A stretch of 58,653 nucleotides of DNA from Planctomycetaceae bacterium (GCA_011525755.1 WYBS01000096.1:1-58653), one strand, 5' to 3'; counted from the first letter of the stretch, positions 34,342-44,040 are shown. Translations and numbers: made by a program. Notes: a model not told the origin generated them from the sequence alone.

Positions 34342-34764
34342 CTACTCCAGGAGGTGGGGGTCGTGGCAGTAGACGCAGCCCCTCCCGGACTTCTGCCGAT
34401 CCAGCTTGATCCTGTGATCACGCTCGAGCGCCTTCAGATGAGCCTCGAAGGATTCTATCGTGGAGACCAAGGACGGCTCCGAGCCCGCCTCATGGCACGA
34501 GAGGCAGAGATCGACGTCGCCGAGACCCATCGCGGGCCGAAGGCCGCTCTCTGCCGCGGCGTGCTCCGCGCCCGGCCCGTGGCACCGTTCGCACGCAACC
34601 GTCCGATGCGCTCCGTACTGCGTGAAGCGCGCCTCCTGCTCGTGGCACGTCGCGCAGCTCTCGCTTCCCGCGAGGCCGCCCCCGCCTCCCGGCGGGCTCG
34701 TGCAATTGGCAAAGCCGAAGATGCCGATCGTCAAGCCGATCCAGCACAGCGCCGGCGGTCTCAT
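34342..34764 (-). CDS. Tetrahaem cytochrome c lipoprotein
   Basis: 140 residues with four CxxCH haem sites: CATCH (37-41), CERCH (58-62), CLSCH (87-91) and CVYCH (130-134). N-terminal signal LTIGIFGFANC looks like a lipobox with Cys21. Resembles small NapC/NrfH- or c554-like electron carriers; extra histidines (HRTVACERCH, EAHLKALERDHR) can be distal ligands. Probably anchored in the periplasm, shuttling electrons to or from the neighbouring cytochrome. ATG overlaps the TGA of the upstream HEAT gene (ATGA). Confidence 0.85.
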   Translation of the reverse strand: MRPPALCWIGLTIGIFGFANCTSPPGGGGGLAGSESCATCHEQEARFTQYGAHRTVACERCHGPGAEHAAAESGLRPAMGLGDVDLCLSCHEAGSEPSLVSTIESFEAHLKALERDHRIKLDRQKSGRGCVYCHDPHLLE

Positions 34765-36974
34765 CGTATCGACGCTCTGGGAACGAGCCCGCCGAGGATC
34801 TCGCTCCGCTGGAACCGGTGGCCGTCGAGCCACGCGGCGATCGCCTTGCCCTTCTGCCCCCAGTCGCCCGGGCCCTCGCTCTCGAGCGCGATCGTCGGAT
34901 AGAGCCCGGAGAGCGCGCAGTAGGCGTAGAACTTCTGGCAGCAGTTCGTGTTGATGCGCGAGACCCAGTGCCTGACGAGCGCCTCGTCGCCGCCCGCGGT
35001 GAGGATCGACCAACGCCGCGTGTCCCAGCCCTGGAGGCTGTCGATCATCCAGGTCCGGTCCTCGGCGAGGAACGCGCGCCACTCGGCCATCGCGTCCGCG
35101 TCGCCGCTCGTCGCGAGCGCCGCGGTCGCGACCCAGTAGACGCCGCGCCACCGCTCCTCCCGCATCCGGCGCAGGAACGCCGTCGCAGCCGGATCGTGAC
35201 TGCCCGCGAGCGCCGCCGCCGCCCACGCCGCGAGGTCGTCACGCTCCGCGAGGCGGATCACCGCCTCGACCGGCTTCCCCTCGACGATCAGCCGCCGCGC
35301 GCCCGCGAACGGCTCCTCCGCCCAGTCCGCGTCGATGAACTCGCTCCGCTGCGCGAAGCCCGGCGCCACGAGACCGTGGAACGTGGCCAGCCCATCGAGC
35401 GCGGCCAGCGGATCGTCGCCCTTCGCCTTCTTCTCGAGGAACGCCGCGACCCGCGGATCGCGCACCCGCCCGATCGCCCACCACTCCGGATCCTCGTCCC
35501 ATGCCGCGATCATCTCCTCCGAGCGCGCGGCCTCGCCGAGCCGCGCGAGGAAGAGGAGCGCCTCCCGTCCCTCCTCCTCCGCCGCCCAGCGGTCCAGCAG
35601 CTCGACGACCGCGGCGCGGTCGCGCGCCTCAGAGAGACCGAGGAAGTCCTCCAGCGAGTACGGATCCGTCGGCGAGAGCCGCGCGAGCACGCCGCGCGCG
35701 GCCTCGGCGGTCAACGCGTCGGGGTTCCGATCCAGGTAGTGGAGCGCGAGCGTCTCCGGCGGCGCATCGAGCGCGACGATCTGCTCGCCGATCCAACGGA
35801 GCTCCCCGGGCGCGATCCGGATCCCCCAAAGGGCCTCGGTCTCTTCCGGCTTCTCGATGAGGATCGAGGGCGACCACCCCTCCCCGCGCTCGATCGCCTC
35901 CTTCGCGTCCTTCACGTCCTTTAGGCACCGGTGCGTCCACTCCTCGCGCGCCTGCTCCGGGGCCGCGAACCAGAGGAGCGTCAGGCTCGCCTCCTCCGGC
36001 AGGAGCTCGTCGAGGCGCGTCCGGTCCCCGCGCTTCGCGAGCTCGGCGGCGGCGACGAACGCGACGTCGTCATCGCCGCGCGCGACCTTGCGGAGCGTCG
36101 CGTCGTCGCCCAGCCGCGCGAGCCGCTGCACGGCCCACACCTGCGCCTGCAGCGGCTCCGCCTCCCTCGCGACGCGCGCGAGGAACGGGCGGTCCGCGGC
36201 CACAAGCCGCACCTCCTTCGCCCAGCGGTGGAGCCAGAGGCGCGGCGCCGTCGCCCACATCTCGTCGGGGAGCTGCGCCTGGCCGAAGCCGCCGTCCGCG
36301 GCGAGGCCCCACGTGGCCTCCGCGAGGGTCAGGAACGCCTCGCGTTCATCGACGCGGACGGGGAGGGGGCCCGGGGGAGGACCGCCGGGCCGCTCGGAGC
36401 GGATCCGCCCGAGGATGTAGAGGAGCCCGCGGGCGACGTCGGCGCGGTGCTCGTCCGTCTCGTCGGCGAGGAGCGCGAGCTGCCAGAGAAGGACCGGAAG
36501 GAGATCAGAGTTCGCGTCCGGCAGCAGCTCGACGAGCGCCGGGATGTGCGAGGGCAGCGACGCGCGGTGGAGCTCGACGATCGTCCGCACGAGCGCGTCC
36601 GAGCACTCGGCCCTGGTCGACGCCATCCAGATCGCGGGGAGGTCGGGCGACCCGACCGGCAGCGGGTGGGACGAGGTCCAGTCGTACGGCGACTCCTCGA
36701 TCTCGAGGGGCCGCTCCGCGAGCACCGCCATCTGGAGGCGGATCTCCTCGAGCGTGAGGCACATCGGATCCAGCGCGGCCGCGGCGACGCGGCGCGCCTC
36801 GGGGTCCCCTCCCCGGAGCCCCTCCCGCATCACCTCGAGCCGGCGCTCGGGCGTGAGCCCCTCCCACTCCTCCTCCGCCTTCGGGTCGCCGTCCGCGAGC
36901 CGGCGCGGCAGCGGCGCAGCGCAGCCGGCCAGGAGGAGCAGGGTGACCACGGATCGGCGCACGTCCCTCACCAT
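34761..36974 (-). CDS. Large helical-repeat (HEAT-like) lipoprotein
   Basis: 737 residues. Signal VVTLLLLAGC with lipobox Cys18. The mature part consists of repeated helix pairs rich in Trp and acidic residues (VWAVQRLARLGDDATLRKVARG, VAFVAAAELAKRGDRTRLDELL, LAAWAAAALAGSHDPAATAFL), typical of degenerate HEAT repeats. No enzyme motif. Cysteines near the end (RINTNCCQKFYAYCALSGL) are not haem sites. Likely a periplasmic scaffold for the two cytochromes downstream in the same operon. Contains a G-rich element copy (36361-36380, RPGGPPPGPLP). Confidence 0.7.
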   Translation of the reverse strand: MVRDVRRSVVTLLLLAGCAAPLPRRLADGDPKAEEEWEGLTPERRLEVMREGLRGGDPEARRVAAAALDPMCLTLEEIRLQMAVLAERPLEIEESPYDWTSSHPLPVGSPDLPAIWMASTRAECSDALVRTIVELHRASLPSHIPALVELLPDANSDLLPVLLWQLALLADETDEHRADVARGLLYILGRIRSERPGGPPPGPLPVRVDEREAFLTLAEATWGLAADGGFGQAQLPDEMWATAPRLWLHRWAKEVRLVAADRPFLARVAREAEPLQAQVWAVQRLARLGDDATLRKVARGDDDVAFVAAAELAKRGDRTRLDELLPEEASLTLLWFAAPEQAREEWTHRCLKDVKDAKEAIERGEGWSPSILIEKPEETEALWGIRIAPGELRWIGEQIVALDAPPETLALHYLDRNPDALTAEAARGVLARLSPTDPYSLEDFLGLSEARDRAAVVELLDRWAAEEEGREALLFLARLGEAARSEEMIAAWDEDPEWWAIGRVRDPRVAAFLEKKAKGDDPLAALDGLATFHGLVAPGFAQRSEFIDADWAEEPFAGARRLIVEGKPVEAVIRLAERDDLAAWAAAALAGSHDPAATAFLRRMREERWRGVYWVATAALATSGDADAMAEWRAFLAEDRTWMIDSLQGWDTRRWSILTAGGDEALVRHWVSRINTNCCQKFYAYCALSGLYPTIALESEGPGDWGQKGKAIAAWLDGHRFQRSEILGGLVPRASIR

Positions 36975-37024
36975 ATCGCAGGGCGCGCAGATCCGCCGGA
37001 GAACCCCGCTATACTGGGCGTTCG

Positions 37025-37426
37025 GTGGAAGCAGAGACCCTCGTCGCCCGCACGCAGCCGATCCTCCTCGCGCATCCCGGGCTGGTCGCGGCCTACCTCT
37101 TCGGAAGCGTCGCGCGCGGGACCGCGAAGGCGTCGAGCGACGTGGATGTCGCGGTCCTCTATGCAGAGCGGCCGCCCTCGGTGCTCGGGTCCCCGCCGAT
37201 GAAGCTCGAGGGCGCGCTCGAACGCGAGCTTCGCCGTCCGGTCGAGGTCGTGTGCCTGAACACGGCGCCGCCGGACCTCGCGATCCGCGTCCTTCGCCAC
37301 GGACGGCTGATCCTCGAGCGCGACCGCGCGGCGCGCATCCGTTTCGAGGTGAACCTCCGGAACGTCTACTGGGACCTCGAGCCGATCCTCAAGCGGTGCC
37401 GCGACCGGGAGCGTGCCGCCCGGTGA
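37025..37426 (+). CDS. mntA: MntA-type nucleotidyltransferase antitoxin
   Basis: 133 residues from a GTG start. The minimal nucleotidyltransferase signature GS-x10-DxD is intact (GSVARGTAKASSDVDV), with ELRRPVEVVCLN as the following strand. In type VII toxin-antitoxin pairs MntA inactivates the HEPN ribonuclease HepT by AMPylating a tyrosine. A TATACT -10 box (37010-37015) lies 9 bases before the GTG, so the message is nearly leaderless. The stop overlaps the start of the toxin gene (GTGA). Confidence 0.85.
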   Translation: MEAETLVARTQPILLAHPGLVAAYLFGSVARGTAKASSDVDVAVLYAERPPSVLGSPPMKLEGALERELRRPVEVVCLNTAPPDLAIRVLRHGRLILERDRAARIRFEVNLRNVYWDLEPILKRCRDRERAAR

Positions 37427-37832
37427 CCGACCCCGCTCTCGTCCGGAAGAAGCTCGGTCTCATCGAAGCCTACGTCAAGGACTCCGGACGCTGGGCCGGC
37501 CCGAGACCCTGCGCCGTGACGTCCGCGAGGAGCGGTTCACGCTCCACACGCTCCAGCTGGCGGCGCAGGCCGCGCTGGACGTCGCGTCGCACATCGTCTC
37601 CGACGAGGGGCTCGGCGAGCCGGCCACGAACCGGGATCTCTTCGGGCTGCTCGCCCGCCACCGCTGGATCGACGCCGCGCTCGCGACCAAGCTCGAGGAC
37701 ATGGCGGGATTCCGGAACGTGGTCGTCCACGGCTACGCGGAGGTCGATCTGACGGTCGTGGAGGACGTGGTCAAGAACCACCTGGACGACCTCCTCGCGT
37801 TCGCAGAGGCCATCCGCACACGCGTCCCGTAG
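37423..37832 (+). pseudogene. hepT: HepT-type HEPN toxin, frameshifted
   Basis: Starts GTG 37423 with TDPALVRKKLGLIEAYVKD, the usual HEPN beginning, then the frame runs into unrelated sequence. The true continuation (LRTLGRPETLRRDVREERF, TLHTLQLAAQAALDVASH) is in another frame from 37482. Inserting one base between 37481 and 37482 (GAC to GAGC, giving KEL-R) restores a full 137-residue protein. The catalytic R-x4-H-x-Y site (RNVVVHGY) and the helical core are intact downstream. So the toxin is either broken by a one-base deletion or the base was lost in sequencing. Confidence 0.8.
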
Positions 37833-37936
37833 GCGGTGCGCCCGGGGGTGACCGGCTGCGCCGGGCGGGGCGCGGGCCCCGGAGCCCCACCATTTCGATC
37901 CCCACGGGGCTCGCCCTACCCCCTATAACGTGGCCG

Positions 37937-39229
37937 GTGGCAGAGAAGCGACGGGTCCTCGGGAAGTACCGCCTGCTCCGGAAGCTCGGCTCCGGCGGAT
38001 CCGCCGAGGTCTACAAGGCATTGGACACCGTCGAGAACCTCCACGTCGCGCTGAAGATCCCGTTCAAGGAGTACGAGGCCGACTTCCGGAAGGAGGTCGC
38101 GCTCGCCGCCACGCTCGACCACCCGCACGTCCTGCCCGTCAAGAACGCGGACTACTACGACGGCCGGCTCGCCGTCGCCTACCCGCTCGGCGACGAGACG
38201 CTCAGCGACCGCCTCACGCGGCGCATGGCCACGGACACCTGCCTCGACTTCGGCCGCCAGATGCTCGAGGCGCTCGCCTACGCGCACACGCACCGGATCA
38301 TCCACTGCGACGTGAAGCCCGAGAACCTGATCCTCTTCGACGGCCACCACATCTGCCTCGCCGACTTCGGCCTCGCGAAGGTCGCGATGCACACGCTCAG
38401 CGCGTCGGGCTCGGGCACCGTCGGCTACGTCGCGCCGGAGCAGGCGCTCGGGAAGCCCTCGTTCCGCTCCGACGTCTTCAGCGCGGGGCTGATCCTCTAC
38501 CGGATGCTCGCGGGCGAGCTGCCGCAGTGGCCGTTCGAGTGGCCGCCGCCGGGGTTCGCGCGGCTCCGGGCGAAGGTCGGCCCGGCCATGGCCGACTTCC
38601 TGAGACGCGCGATCCGCGTGGACTACAAGAAGCGATTCGCGGACGCGGAGCAGATGCTATCGGCGTACGAGCGCCTGCTGCCGGTCGCGCGCCGCTGGCA
38701 GGCGGGGCATCGGCGCCGGGGAAGAACGGGGGCTCCGGGGGAGCCCGACTGGTCGCGGCTGCGCCAGCGCGCGTTCGTGAGGAACCACCGCGGCGCGCTC
38801 CGGTTGAACGCCAAGTGCGCGCGTTGCGCCGGGCCCCTGGCCGAGGAGATGCAGGCCTGTCCCTGGTGCGGCGCCGAGCGGAAGCGGCACCGCGGGACGA
38901 CGGCCTTCCCGGCGCGATGCAGCCGCTGCGGGCGCGGCAGGAAGCTCGACTGGCGCTACTGCCCCTGGTGCTTCGGGCCCAAGTTCCGGCACGTATCGGA
39001 CCGGGTCTACGGAGACGTCCGCTACGAGGGCCGGTGCGGCCACCCGGGCTGCTCTAGGCGCCTTCTCATGCCCTTCATGCGGTACTGCCCCTGGTGCCGG
39101 ACGAAGGTGCCCCGGGCATGGAAGCCCGAGGGCGCGACCGGCCGATGCCCCCACTGCCGATGCGGGGTGTTTCCCGGCTACTGGGATTACTGTCCCTGGT
39201 GCGGGAAACCCTTGAAGCGTCGGCGATGA
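37937..39229 (+). CDS. Ser/Thr protein kinase with four C-terminal zinc ribbons
   Basis: 430 residues from a GTG preceded by a TATAAC box ending 7 bases earlier. Kinase domain about 10-255: LGSGGSAEVYK (18-27), Lys40, HCDVKPEN (123-130) with Cys in place of the usual Arg of HRD, DFG (143-145). Residues about 295-430 carry four zinc ribbons: CARCAGPL-CPWCG, CSRCGRGR-YCPWC, CGHPGC-YCPWC, CPHCRCG-YCPWCG. A G-rich element (38728-38741) encodes TGAPGEP between the two parts. The PP2C gene overlaps its stop by 4 bases. The non-RD loop suggests activation without loop phosphorylation. Target unknown. Confidence 0.88.
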   Translation: MAEKRRVLGKYRLLRKLGSGGSAEVYKALDTVENLHVALKIPFKEYEADFRKEVALAATLDHPHVLPVKNADYYDGRLAVAYPLGDETLSDRLTRRMATDTCLDFGRQMLEALAYAHTHRIIHCDVKPENLILFDGHHICLADFGLAKVAMHTLSASGSGTVGYVAPEQALGKPSFRSDVFSAGLILYRMLAGELPQWPFEWPPPGFARLRAKVGPAMADFLRRAIRVDYKKRFADAEQMLSAYERLLPVARRWQAGHRRRGRTGAPGEPDWSRLRQRAFVRNHRGALRLNAKCARCAGPLAEEMQACPWCGAERKRHRGTTAFPARCSRCGRGRKLDWRYCPWCFGPKFRHVSDRVYGDVRYEGRCGHPGCSRRLLMPFMRYCPWCRTKVPRAWKPEGATGRCPHCRCGVFPGYWDYCPWCGKPLKRRR

Positions 39230-40029
39230 CCGTCGCGGCGCGGCTTCTCCTGGAGCGGACCCTCGAGACCCCCGAGCGCAGGGACTTCTGCGGCGGGGAT
39301 GTCGCGCTCTATACCGCCGCGGCGCCGGACGGAGGCCGCGCCAACGAGGACGGCCTCTTCTGCGCGGAGCTCGCGGACGGGCGCGGCGTGCTCGCCGTCG
39401 CGGACGGGGCGGGCGGCCTGCCTGCCGGGGGCCGCGCCAGCGCGATCGCGCTCCGCCGCCTGCTCGCCCAGCTGGAGGAGGTCGACGGCAAGAGCCTGCG
39501 CGAGGCGATCCTCCTCGGATTCGACGAGGCAAGCCGCGAGGTCAAGGCGCTCGGCGTGGGAGCCGCGACGACGCTCGCGGTCGTGCGCATCGAGGGCGGC
39601 ACGCTGCGCAGCTACCACGCGGGCGACAGCCTCGTCCTCGTCGTCGGCCAGCGCGGCCGGCGGAAGCACGAGACGATCGCGCACTCGCCGGTCGGCTACG
39701 CCGTCCACGCGGGCGTCCTCGACGAGGCGGAGGCGATGCACCACGAGGAGCGCCATCTCGTCACGAACCTCGTCGGGCTGCCGGACATGCGCGTCGAGAT
39801 GTCGGCCGTGGTCCCGCTCCGCGCGCGCGACACGGTGCTCCTCGCGAGCGACGGCCTCTCCGACAACCTGCACGTGGAGGAGATCGTCGACCTCATCCGC
39901 AAGGGCCCGCTCGACGAGGCGGCTGCGCGGCTCGCCGCCGCGGGGATGGAACGCATGCGGGCGCGAGCGGGCGAGCTCCCGTCGAAGCCCGACGACCTCA
40001 CCTTCGCGCTCTTCCGGCCGGGCGCGTAG
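39226..40029 (+). CDS. PP2C-type Ser/Thr protein phosphatase
   Basis: 267 residues. Metal-binding motifs of the PPM family in order: GGRANEDGLF, VLAVADGAGGLPAGG, AGDS, LLASDGLSDNLH, and a C-terminal KPDDLTFALF. Bacterial PP2C enzymes use two Mn/Mg ions. ATG overlaps the kinase TGA (ATGA), so the two are made together and probably form a reversible phosphorylation pair. Cytoplasmic; no extra domains. Confidence 0.9.
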   Translation: MTVAARLLLERTLETPERRDFCGGDVALYTAAAPDGGRANEDGLFCAELADGRGVLAVADGAGGLPAGGRASAIALRRLLAQLEEVDGKSLREAILLGFDEASREVKALGVGAATTLAVVRIEGGTLRSYHAGDSLVLVVGQRGRRKHETIAHSPVGYAVHAGVLDEAEAMHHEERHLVTNLVGLPDMRVEMSAVVPLRARDTVLLASDGLSDNLHVEEIVDLIRKGPLDEAAARLAAAGMERMRARAGELPSKPDDLTFALFRPGA

Positions 40030-40048
40030 CCCGCCGCCGGGTGGAAGC

Positions 40049-40097
40049 GGGGGGCTCCGGGGGCCCTCCGTCAGGCCCCGCCGCCCCCGGAGCCCCC
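40049..40097. repeat. Dispersed G-rich element, inverted pair
   Basis: GGGGGGCTCCGGGGG (40049-40063) and its opposite CCCCCGGAGCCCCC (40084-40097) flank the gap between the convergent PP2C and Cdc48 genes. The second arm encodes the GGGSGGGGA tail of the ATPase. The pair can fold into a strong hairpin and may act as terminator. Confidence 0.55.
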
Positions 40098-42389
40098 TCC
40101 CGTCGCCTCGCGCCGGCCGGGCGAGAACCCGATCCGCGCCGCGTCCTGCTTGATCCGGTGCGCGACCTTCTCGTACTCGCGCTCCATCTCCTCCGTCACC
40201 GACGGCTTCGTCTCCTTCACCGCCTTCAGGAAGTGCTCCATGCGGATCGTCCTCGTGTCCGGGTCCTCCCGCAGCGCGAGGAGTCCCGCCTTCACGCAGC
40301 AGCTCGCGATGTCCGCCCCCGTGAAGCGTTCCGTGATCTCCGTCAGCCGCCCGAGGTCCACGTCGCGGTCGAGCGCCATCTTCCGCGTGTGCACCTTGAA
40401 GATCTCGAAGCGCGTGTCCTTGTCGGGCACCGGGATGAAGACCATGTCGTCGAAGCGGCCGGGACGGAGCAGCGCGGGGTCGATCAGGTCGGGCCGGTTC
40501 GTCGCGCCGAGGATGACCACGCCGCGCAGCTCCTCCATGCCGTCCATCTCCGCGAGCATCTGGTTCACGACCCGCTCGGTCACCTGCGGCTCGCCGAGCG
40601 ACCCGCCGCGCACCGGCGCGAGCGAGTCGAGCTCGTCGAAGAAGAGGATCGCGGGCGTCACCTGCCGCGCGCGCTGGAAGAGCTCGGCGATCTTCTTCTC
40701 CGACTCGCCGTACCACTTCGAGAGCAGCTGGCTCCCCTTCGCGCTCATGAAGTTCGCGCCCGCCTCGGTCGCCACCGCCTTCGCGATGAGCGTCTTGCCG
40801 GTGCCCGGAGGGCCGTAGAGCAGGAGCCCCTTCGGGGGCCTCACGCCGAGCCGCGTGAACGACTCGGGGCTCTTGAGCGGCAGCTCGACGCGCTCGTGCA
40901 GCGCGCGCTTCACCTCCTCGAGGCCGCCGACCTGGTCCCAGCGCACGTTAGGGATCTCGATCACGATCTCGCGGAGCGCCGAGGGCTGCACGTTCTTGAG
41001 CCCCTCCTCGAAGTCCGCGGCCGTCACCTCGAGCTTGTCGAGCGTCTCGCGCGGGATCGTCTTCTGCTCGAGATCGAGCATCGGCATCGCGCGCCGGAGC
41101 GTGGCGAGCGCCGCCTCGCGCGCGAGCGACGCGAGGTCCGAGCCCGTGTAGCCGTGCGTCGTCTCCGCGAGCTTCCCGAGATCGACGCCCTTCGCCTTCG
41201 GCATGCCGCGCGTGTGGATCTGGAGGATCTCGAGGCGGCCCGCCTGGTCCGGGATGCCGAGGAAGATCTCGCGGTCGAAGCGGCCGGGGCGGCGCAGCGC
41301 GGTGTCCACCGCGTCGAGCCGGTTCGTCGCCGCGAGCACGATGATGTGGCGCCGCGACTTGAGCCCGTCCATGAGCGTCAGCAGCTGCGCGACCACGCGC
41401 CGCTCGACCTCGCCGGTCACCTCGGCGCGACGGGGCGCGATCGAGTCGAGCTCGTCGATGAAGACGATCGCCGGCGCGTTCTGCTCCGCCTCGGTGAAGA
41501 TCTTCCGCAGGCGCTCCTCGGACTCGCCGTAGAACCGCCCCATGATCTCGGGGCCGTTGATCGCGGTGAAGTGCGCGCCCGACTCGTGCGCGACCGCGCG
41601 CGCGAGGAGCGTCTTGCCCGTACCGGACGGGCCGTGGAGGAGGATCCCCTTGGGCGAGTCGATGCCGAGCCGGTCGAAGAGCTCCGGGTGCTTCAGGGGC
41701 AGCTCGATCATCTCGCGCACCTTCGCGATGACGGGTTTCAGCCCGCCGATGTCGTCGTAGGTCGCCTCGATGCGCTCGCGCTCCGTGGGCTCGAGATGCT
41801 CCGGGACGAGTTCGATCTCGGTCTCCTCGGTGACGCGCACGATCCCCTTCGGCGCCGTCGAGGAGACGATCAGCCGGATCTCCATGAGCCCGAAGGCCGG
41901 CGACTCGAAGAAGCCGCGGAAGAAGCTGTCCGAGAAGAGCTCCTGGAACACGTCGCGCGAGGCGGCCTCGCGCCCCTGCGCCACGCTCGTCGAGATGAGG
42001 TCGCCCTCGACGAGCGGGCGGTGCAGGAGCGTCGGCCGGAGCGCGTCGCCGTTGCCCTGGATCTTCATGTCGGCCTTCGCGGGCGAGAGGACGACCTTCC
42101 GCGCCTCCTTCCACTCCGCGCGGCCGACATCCACCGTGTCGCCGATGCCGACCTTCGCGTTGTGCCGGAGGAGGCCGTCCATCCGCACGATGTCGAGCCC
42201 CTCGTCCTCGGGCGCGCACGGGACCGCGACGGCGGCGGTGTTCCGCTTGCCGCGGACCTCGACGACGTCGTCCCGCCCGAGGCCGAGCGCCTTGATCTGC
42301 TTCTTCGAGAGCCGGACGATGCCGCGGCCGACGTCCTGCTGGCCCGCCTCGGCGACCTTCAGCTGAAGGGATTCCGTCTTTCCGGCCAT
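40071..42389 (-). CDS. Cdc48/p97/VAT-type double AAA+ ATPase
   Basis: 772 residues with archaeal layout: N-domain double-psi barrel (about 6-100, VGRGIVRLSKKQIKALGL), a second N subdomain with an extra ~25-residue stretch (SRDVFQELFSDSFFRGFFES), D1 with Walker A GPSGTGKT (253-260) and Walker B IVFIDELDS (308-316), D2 with GPPGTGKT (526-533) and ILFFDELDS (581-589). SRH motifs (TNRLDAVDTALRRPGRFD; TNRPDLIDPALLRPGRFD) are present in both rings. Unfolds proteins using ATP. Rare in bacteria, and here it follows GroEL by 15 bases, suggesting a protein-quality operon. Gly-rich tail encoded by a G-rich element. Confidence 0.93.
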   Translation of the reverse strand: MAGKTESLQLKVAEAGQQDVGRGIVRLSKKQIKALGLGRDDVVEVRGKRNTAAVAVPCAPEDEGLDIVRMDGLLRHNAKVGIGDTVDVGRAEWKEARKVVLSPAKADMKIQGNGDALRPTLLHRPLVEGDLISTSVAQGREAASRDVFQELFSDSFFRGFFESPAFGLMEIRLIVSSTAPKGIVRVTEETEIELVPEHLEPTERERIEATYDDIGGLKPVIAKVREMIELPLKHPELFDRLGIDSPKGILLHGPSGTGKTLLARAVAHESGAHFTAINGPEIMGRFYGESEERLRKIFTEAEQNAPAIVFIDELDSIAPRRAEVTGEVERRVVAQLLTLMDGLKSRRHIIVLAATNRLDAVDTALRRPGRFDREIFLGIPDQAGRLEILQIHTRGMPKAKGVDLGKLAETTHGYTGSDLASLAREAALATLRRAMPMLDLEQKTIPRETLDKLEVTAADFEEGLKNVQPSALREIVIEIPNVRWDQVGGLEEVKRALHERVELPLKSPESFTRLGVRPPKGLLLYGPPGTGKTLIAKAVATEAGANFMSAKGSQLLSKWYGESEKKIAELFQRARQVTPAILFFDELDSLAPVRGGSLGEPQVTERVVNQMLAEMDGMEELRGVVILGATNRPDLIDPALLRPGRFDDMVFIPVPDKDTRFEIFKVHTRKMALDRDVDLGRLTEITERFTGADIASCCVKAGLLALREDPDTRTIRMEHFLKAVKETKPSVTEEMEREYEKVAHRIKQDAARIGFSPGRREATGGGSGGGGA

Positions 42390-42404
42390 GACGCCCCTCC
42401 GGGA

Positions 42405-44018
42405 TCACTCCCGCATGGCGGGGTGCTCCTCCTTCGGCTCCTCGATCTCCGTCAACGTGGCCTCCGACAGCAGGAGGACGCTCGCCACGGACACCGCGTT
42501 CTCGAGCGCCACGCGCACGACCTTCGTCGGGTCGATGATGCCTCCCTCGACGAGGTCCACGAACGCGCCGCGCGCCGCGTCGAAGCCCTGGTTGCCGGTC
42601 CCGGTGCGCAGCTTCTCGACGACCACGCCGCCGTCGAAGGCCGAGTTCTCGGCGATCTGCCGCGCCGGGACCTCCAGCGCCCGCATGAGGATCCTGAGCC
42701 CGGTCTTCTCGTCGCCCTCGCAGGTCGCCTCCGCGCGCTTCACGCCCTCGATGGCGCGGAGCAGCGCGAGGCCGCCGCCCGGCACGAGCCCCTCGGCCAC
42801 GGCCGCCTTCGTGGCGCTGATCGCGTCCTCGAACGCCTCCTTCCGGCTCTTCATCTCGGACTCGGTGGGCGCGCCCACGCGGATCACGGCGACGCCGCCC
42901 ATGAGCTTCGCGAGCCGCTCCTGGAGCTTCTCCCTGTCGTAGTCGCCCGTCGCCTTCTCGATCTGGCGCCGGATCTGCTGCACGCGCCCCGCGATCGCCT
43001 CCTTGCCCCCGGCGCCCCCTATGATCGTCGTCGCGTCGCGCGTGAGCACGGCGCGGTTCGCGCGGCCGAGGTCCTCGATCGTCACGTTCTCGAGCTTGAT
43101 CCCGAGCTCGCCCGCGAGGAACTTCGCCCCCGTGAGCACGGCGAGGTCCTCGAGCATCGCCTGCCGCCGGTCGCCGTAGCCGGGCGCCTTCACCGCGGCG
43201 CAGGCGAGCATCCCGCGGAGCTTGTTCACGACGAGCGTGGCGAGCGCGTCGCCCTCGACTTCCTCCGCGACGACGAGGATCGGCCGCCCCATCTTCGAGA
43301 CCTGCTCGAGGACCGGCAGCAGGTCCTTCAGCGCGCTGATCCGCTTCTCGTGGAGGAGGATCAGGGGCTCCACGAGGACCGCCTCCATCTTCTCCGGGTC
43401 CGTGATGAAGTAGGGCGAGAGGTAGCCGCGGTCGAACTGCATCCCCTCGACGACCTCGATCGTCGTCTCGGTGCCCTTCGACTCCTCGACCGTGATCACG
43501 CCCTCGCCCCCGACCTTCTCGACCGCATCCGCGACGAGCTTCCCGATGGAGGCGTCGTTGTGCGCGGAGATCGTGGCGATCTGCATCCGCTCCTTCGCGG
43601 TCCCGACCGGCCGCGAGATCGCGCGGAGCGCCTCGACGGCAGCGGCGAGCCCCCGGTCGAGGCCGCGCTTCAGCTCGACGGCCGTGGCGCCCGCGGCGAT
43701 GTTCCGGAGGCCCTCCGCGAAGATCGCGTGCGCGAGCAGCGACGACGTCGTCGTGCCGTCGCCGACGACGTCGCCCGTGCGCTCCGCCGCCTCGCGGATC
43801 ATCCGCGCGCCGAGGTTCTCCTCGGGGTCCTTGAGGTCGATCTGCTTCGCGATCGTCACTCCGTCGTTGCAGACGATCGGGCTCCCCCACTTCTTCTCGA
43901 TGAGCACGCACTTCGCCTTCGGCCCGAGGGTGACGCGGACGGCGTCCGCGAGCATCGTCGCGCCGCGAAGCACCTTCTCCCGCGCCTCCGCGCGGAAGAG
44001 CAGCCTCTTGTACGTCAT
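42405..44018 (-). CDS. groEL: GroEL-type chaperonin (divergent, lone paralogue)
   Basis: 537 residues of the group I chaperonin family: [31 protein letters not shown] (ATP site; Asp about 87), [15 protein letters not shown], and the C-terminal [16 protein letters not shown]-like stretch. It begins [19 protein letters not shown] and ends [12 protein letters not shown] instead of the Gly-Gly-Met tail. No groES is nearby. Such single GroEL paralogues are often specialised; here it sits between a thiamine-binding protein and Cdc48. Confidence 0.93.
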   Translation of the reverse strand: MTYKRLLFRAEAREKVLRGATMLADAVRVTLGPKAKCVLIEKKWGSPIVCNDGVTIAKQIDLKDPEENLGARMIREAAERTGDVVGDGTTTSSLLAHAIFAEGLRNIAAGATAVELKRGLDRGLAAAVEALRAISRPVGTAKERMQIATISAHNDASIGKLVADAVEKVGGEGVITVEESKGTETTIEVVEGMQFDRGYLSPYFITDPEKMEAVLVEPLILLHEKRISALKDLLPVLEQVSKMGRPILVVAEEVEGDALATLVVNKLRGMLACAAVKAPGYGDRRQAMLEDLAVLTGAKFLAGELGIKLENVTIEDLGRANRAVLTRDATTIIGGAGGKEAIAGRVQQIRRQIEKATGDYDREKLQERLAKLMGGVAVIRVGAPTESEMKSRKEAFEDAISATKAAVAEGLVPGGGLALLRAIEGVKRAEATCEGDEKTGLRILMRALEVPARQIAENSAFDGGVVVEKLRTGTGNQGFDAARGAFVDLVEGGIIDPTKVVRVALENAVSVASVLLLSEATLTEIEEPKEEHPAMRE

Positions 44019-44040
44019 GTCACACCTCCCGGTCGCGGCG

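Noticed and set aside
37423-37752. The unshifted frame from the HepT start as a complete protein
   Set aside because: After residue 20 it becomes Ser/Arg-rich and loses all HEPN features, while the other frame carries them.
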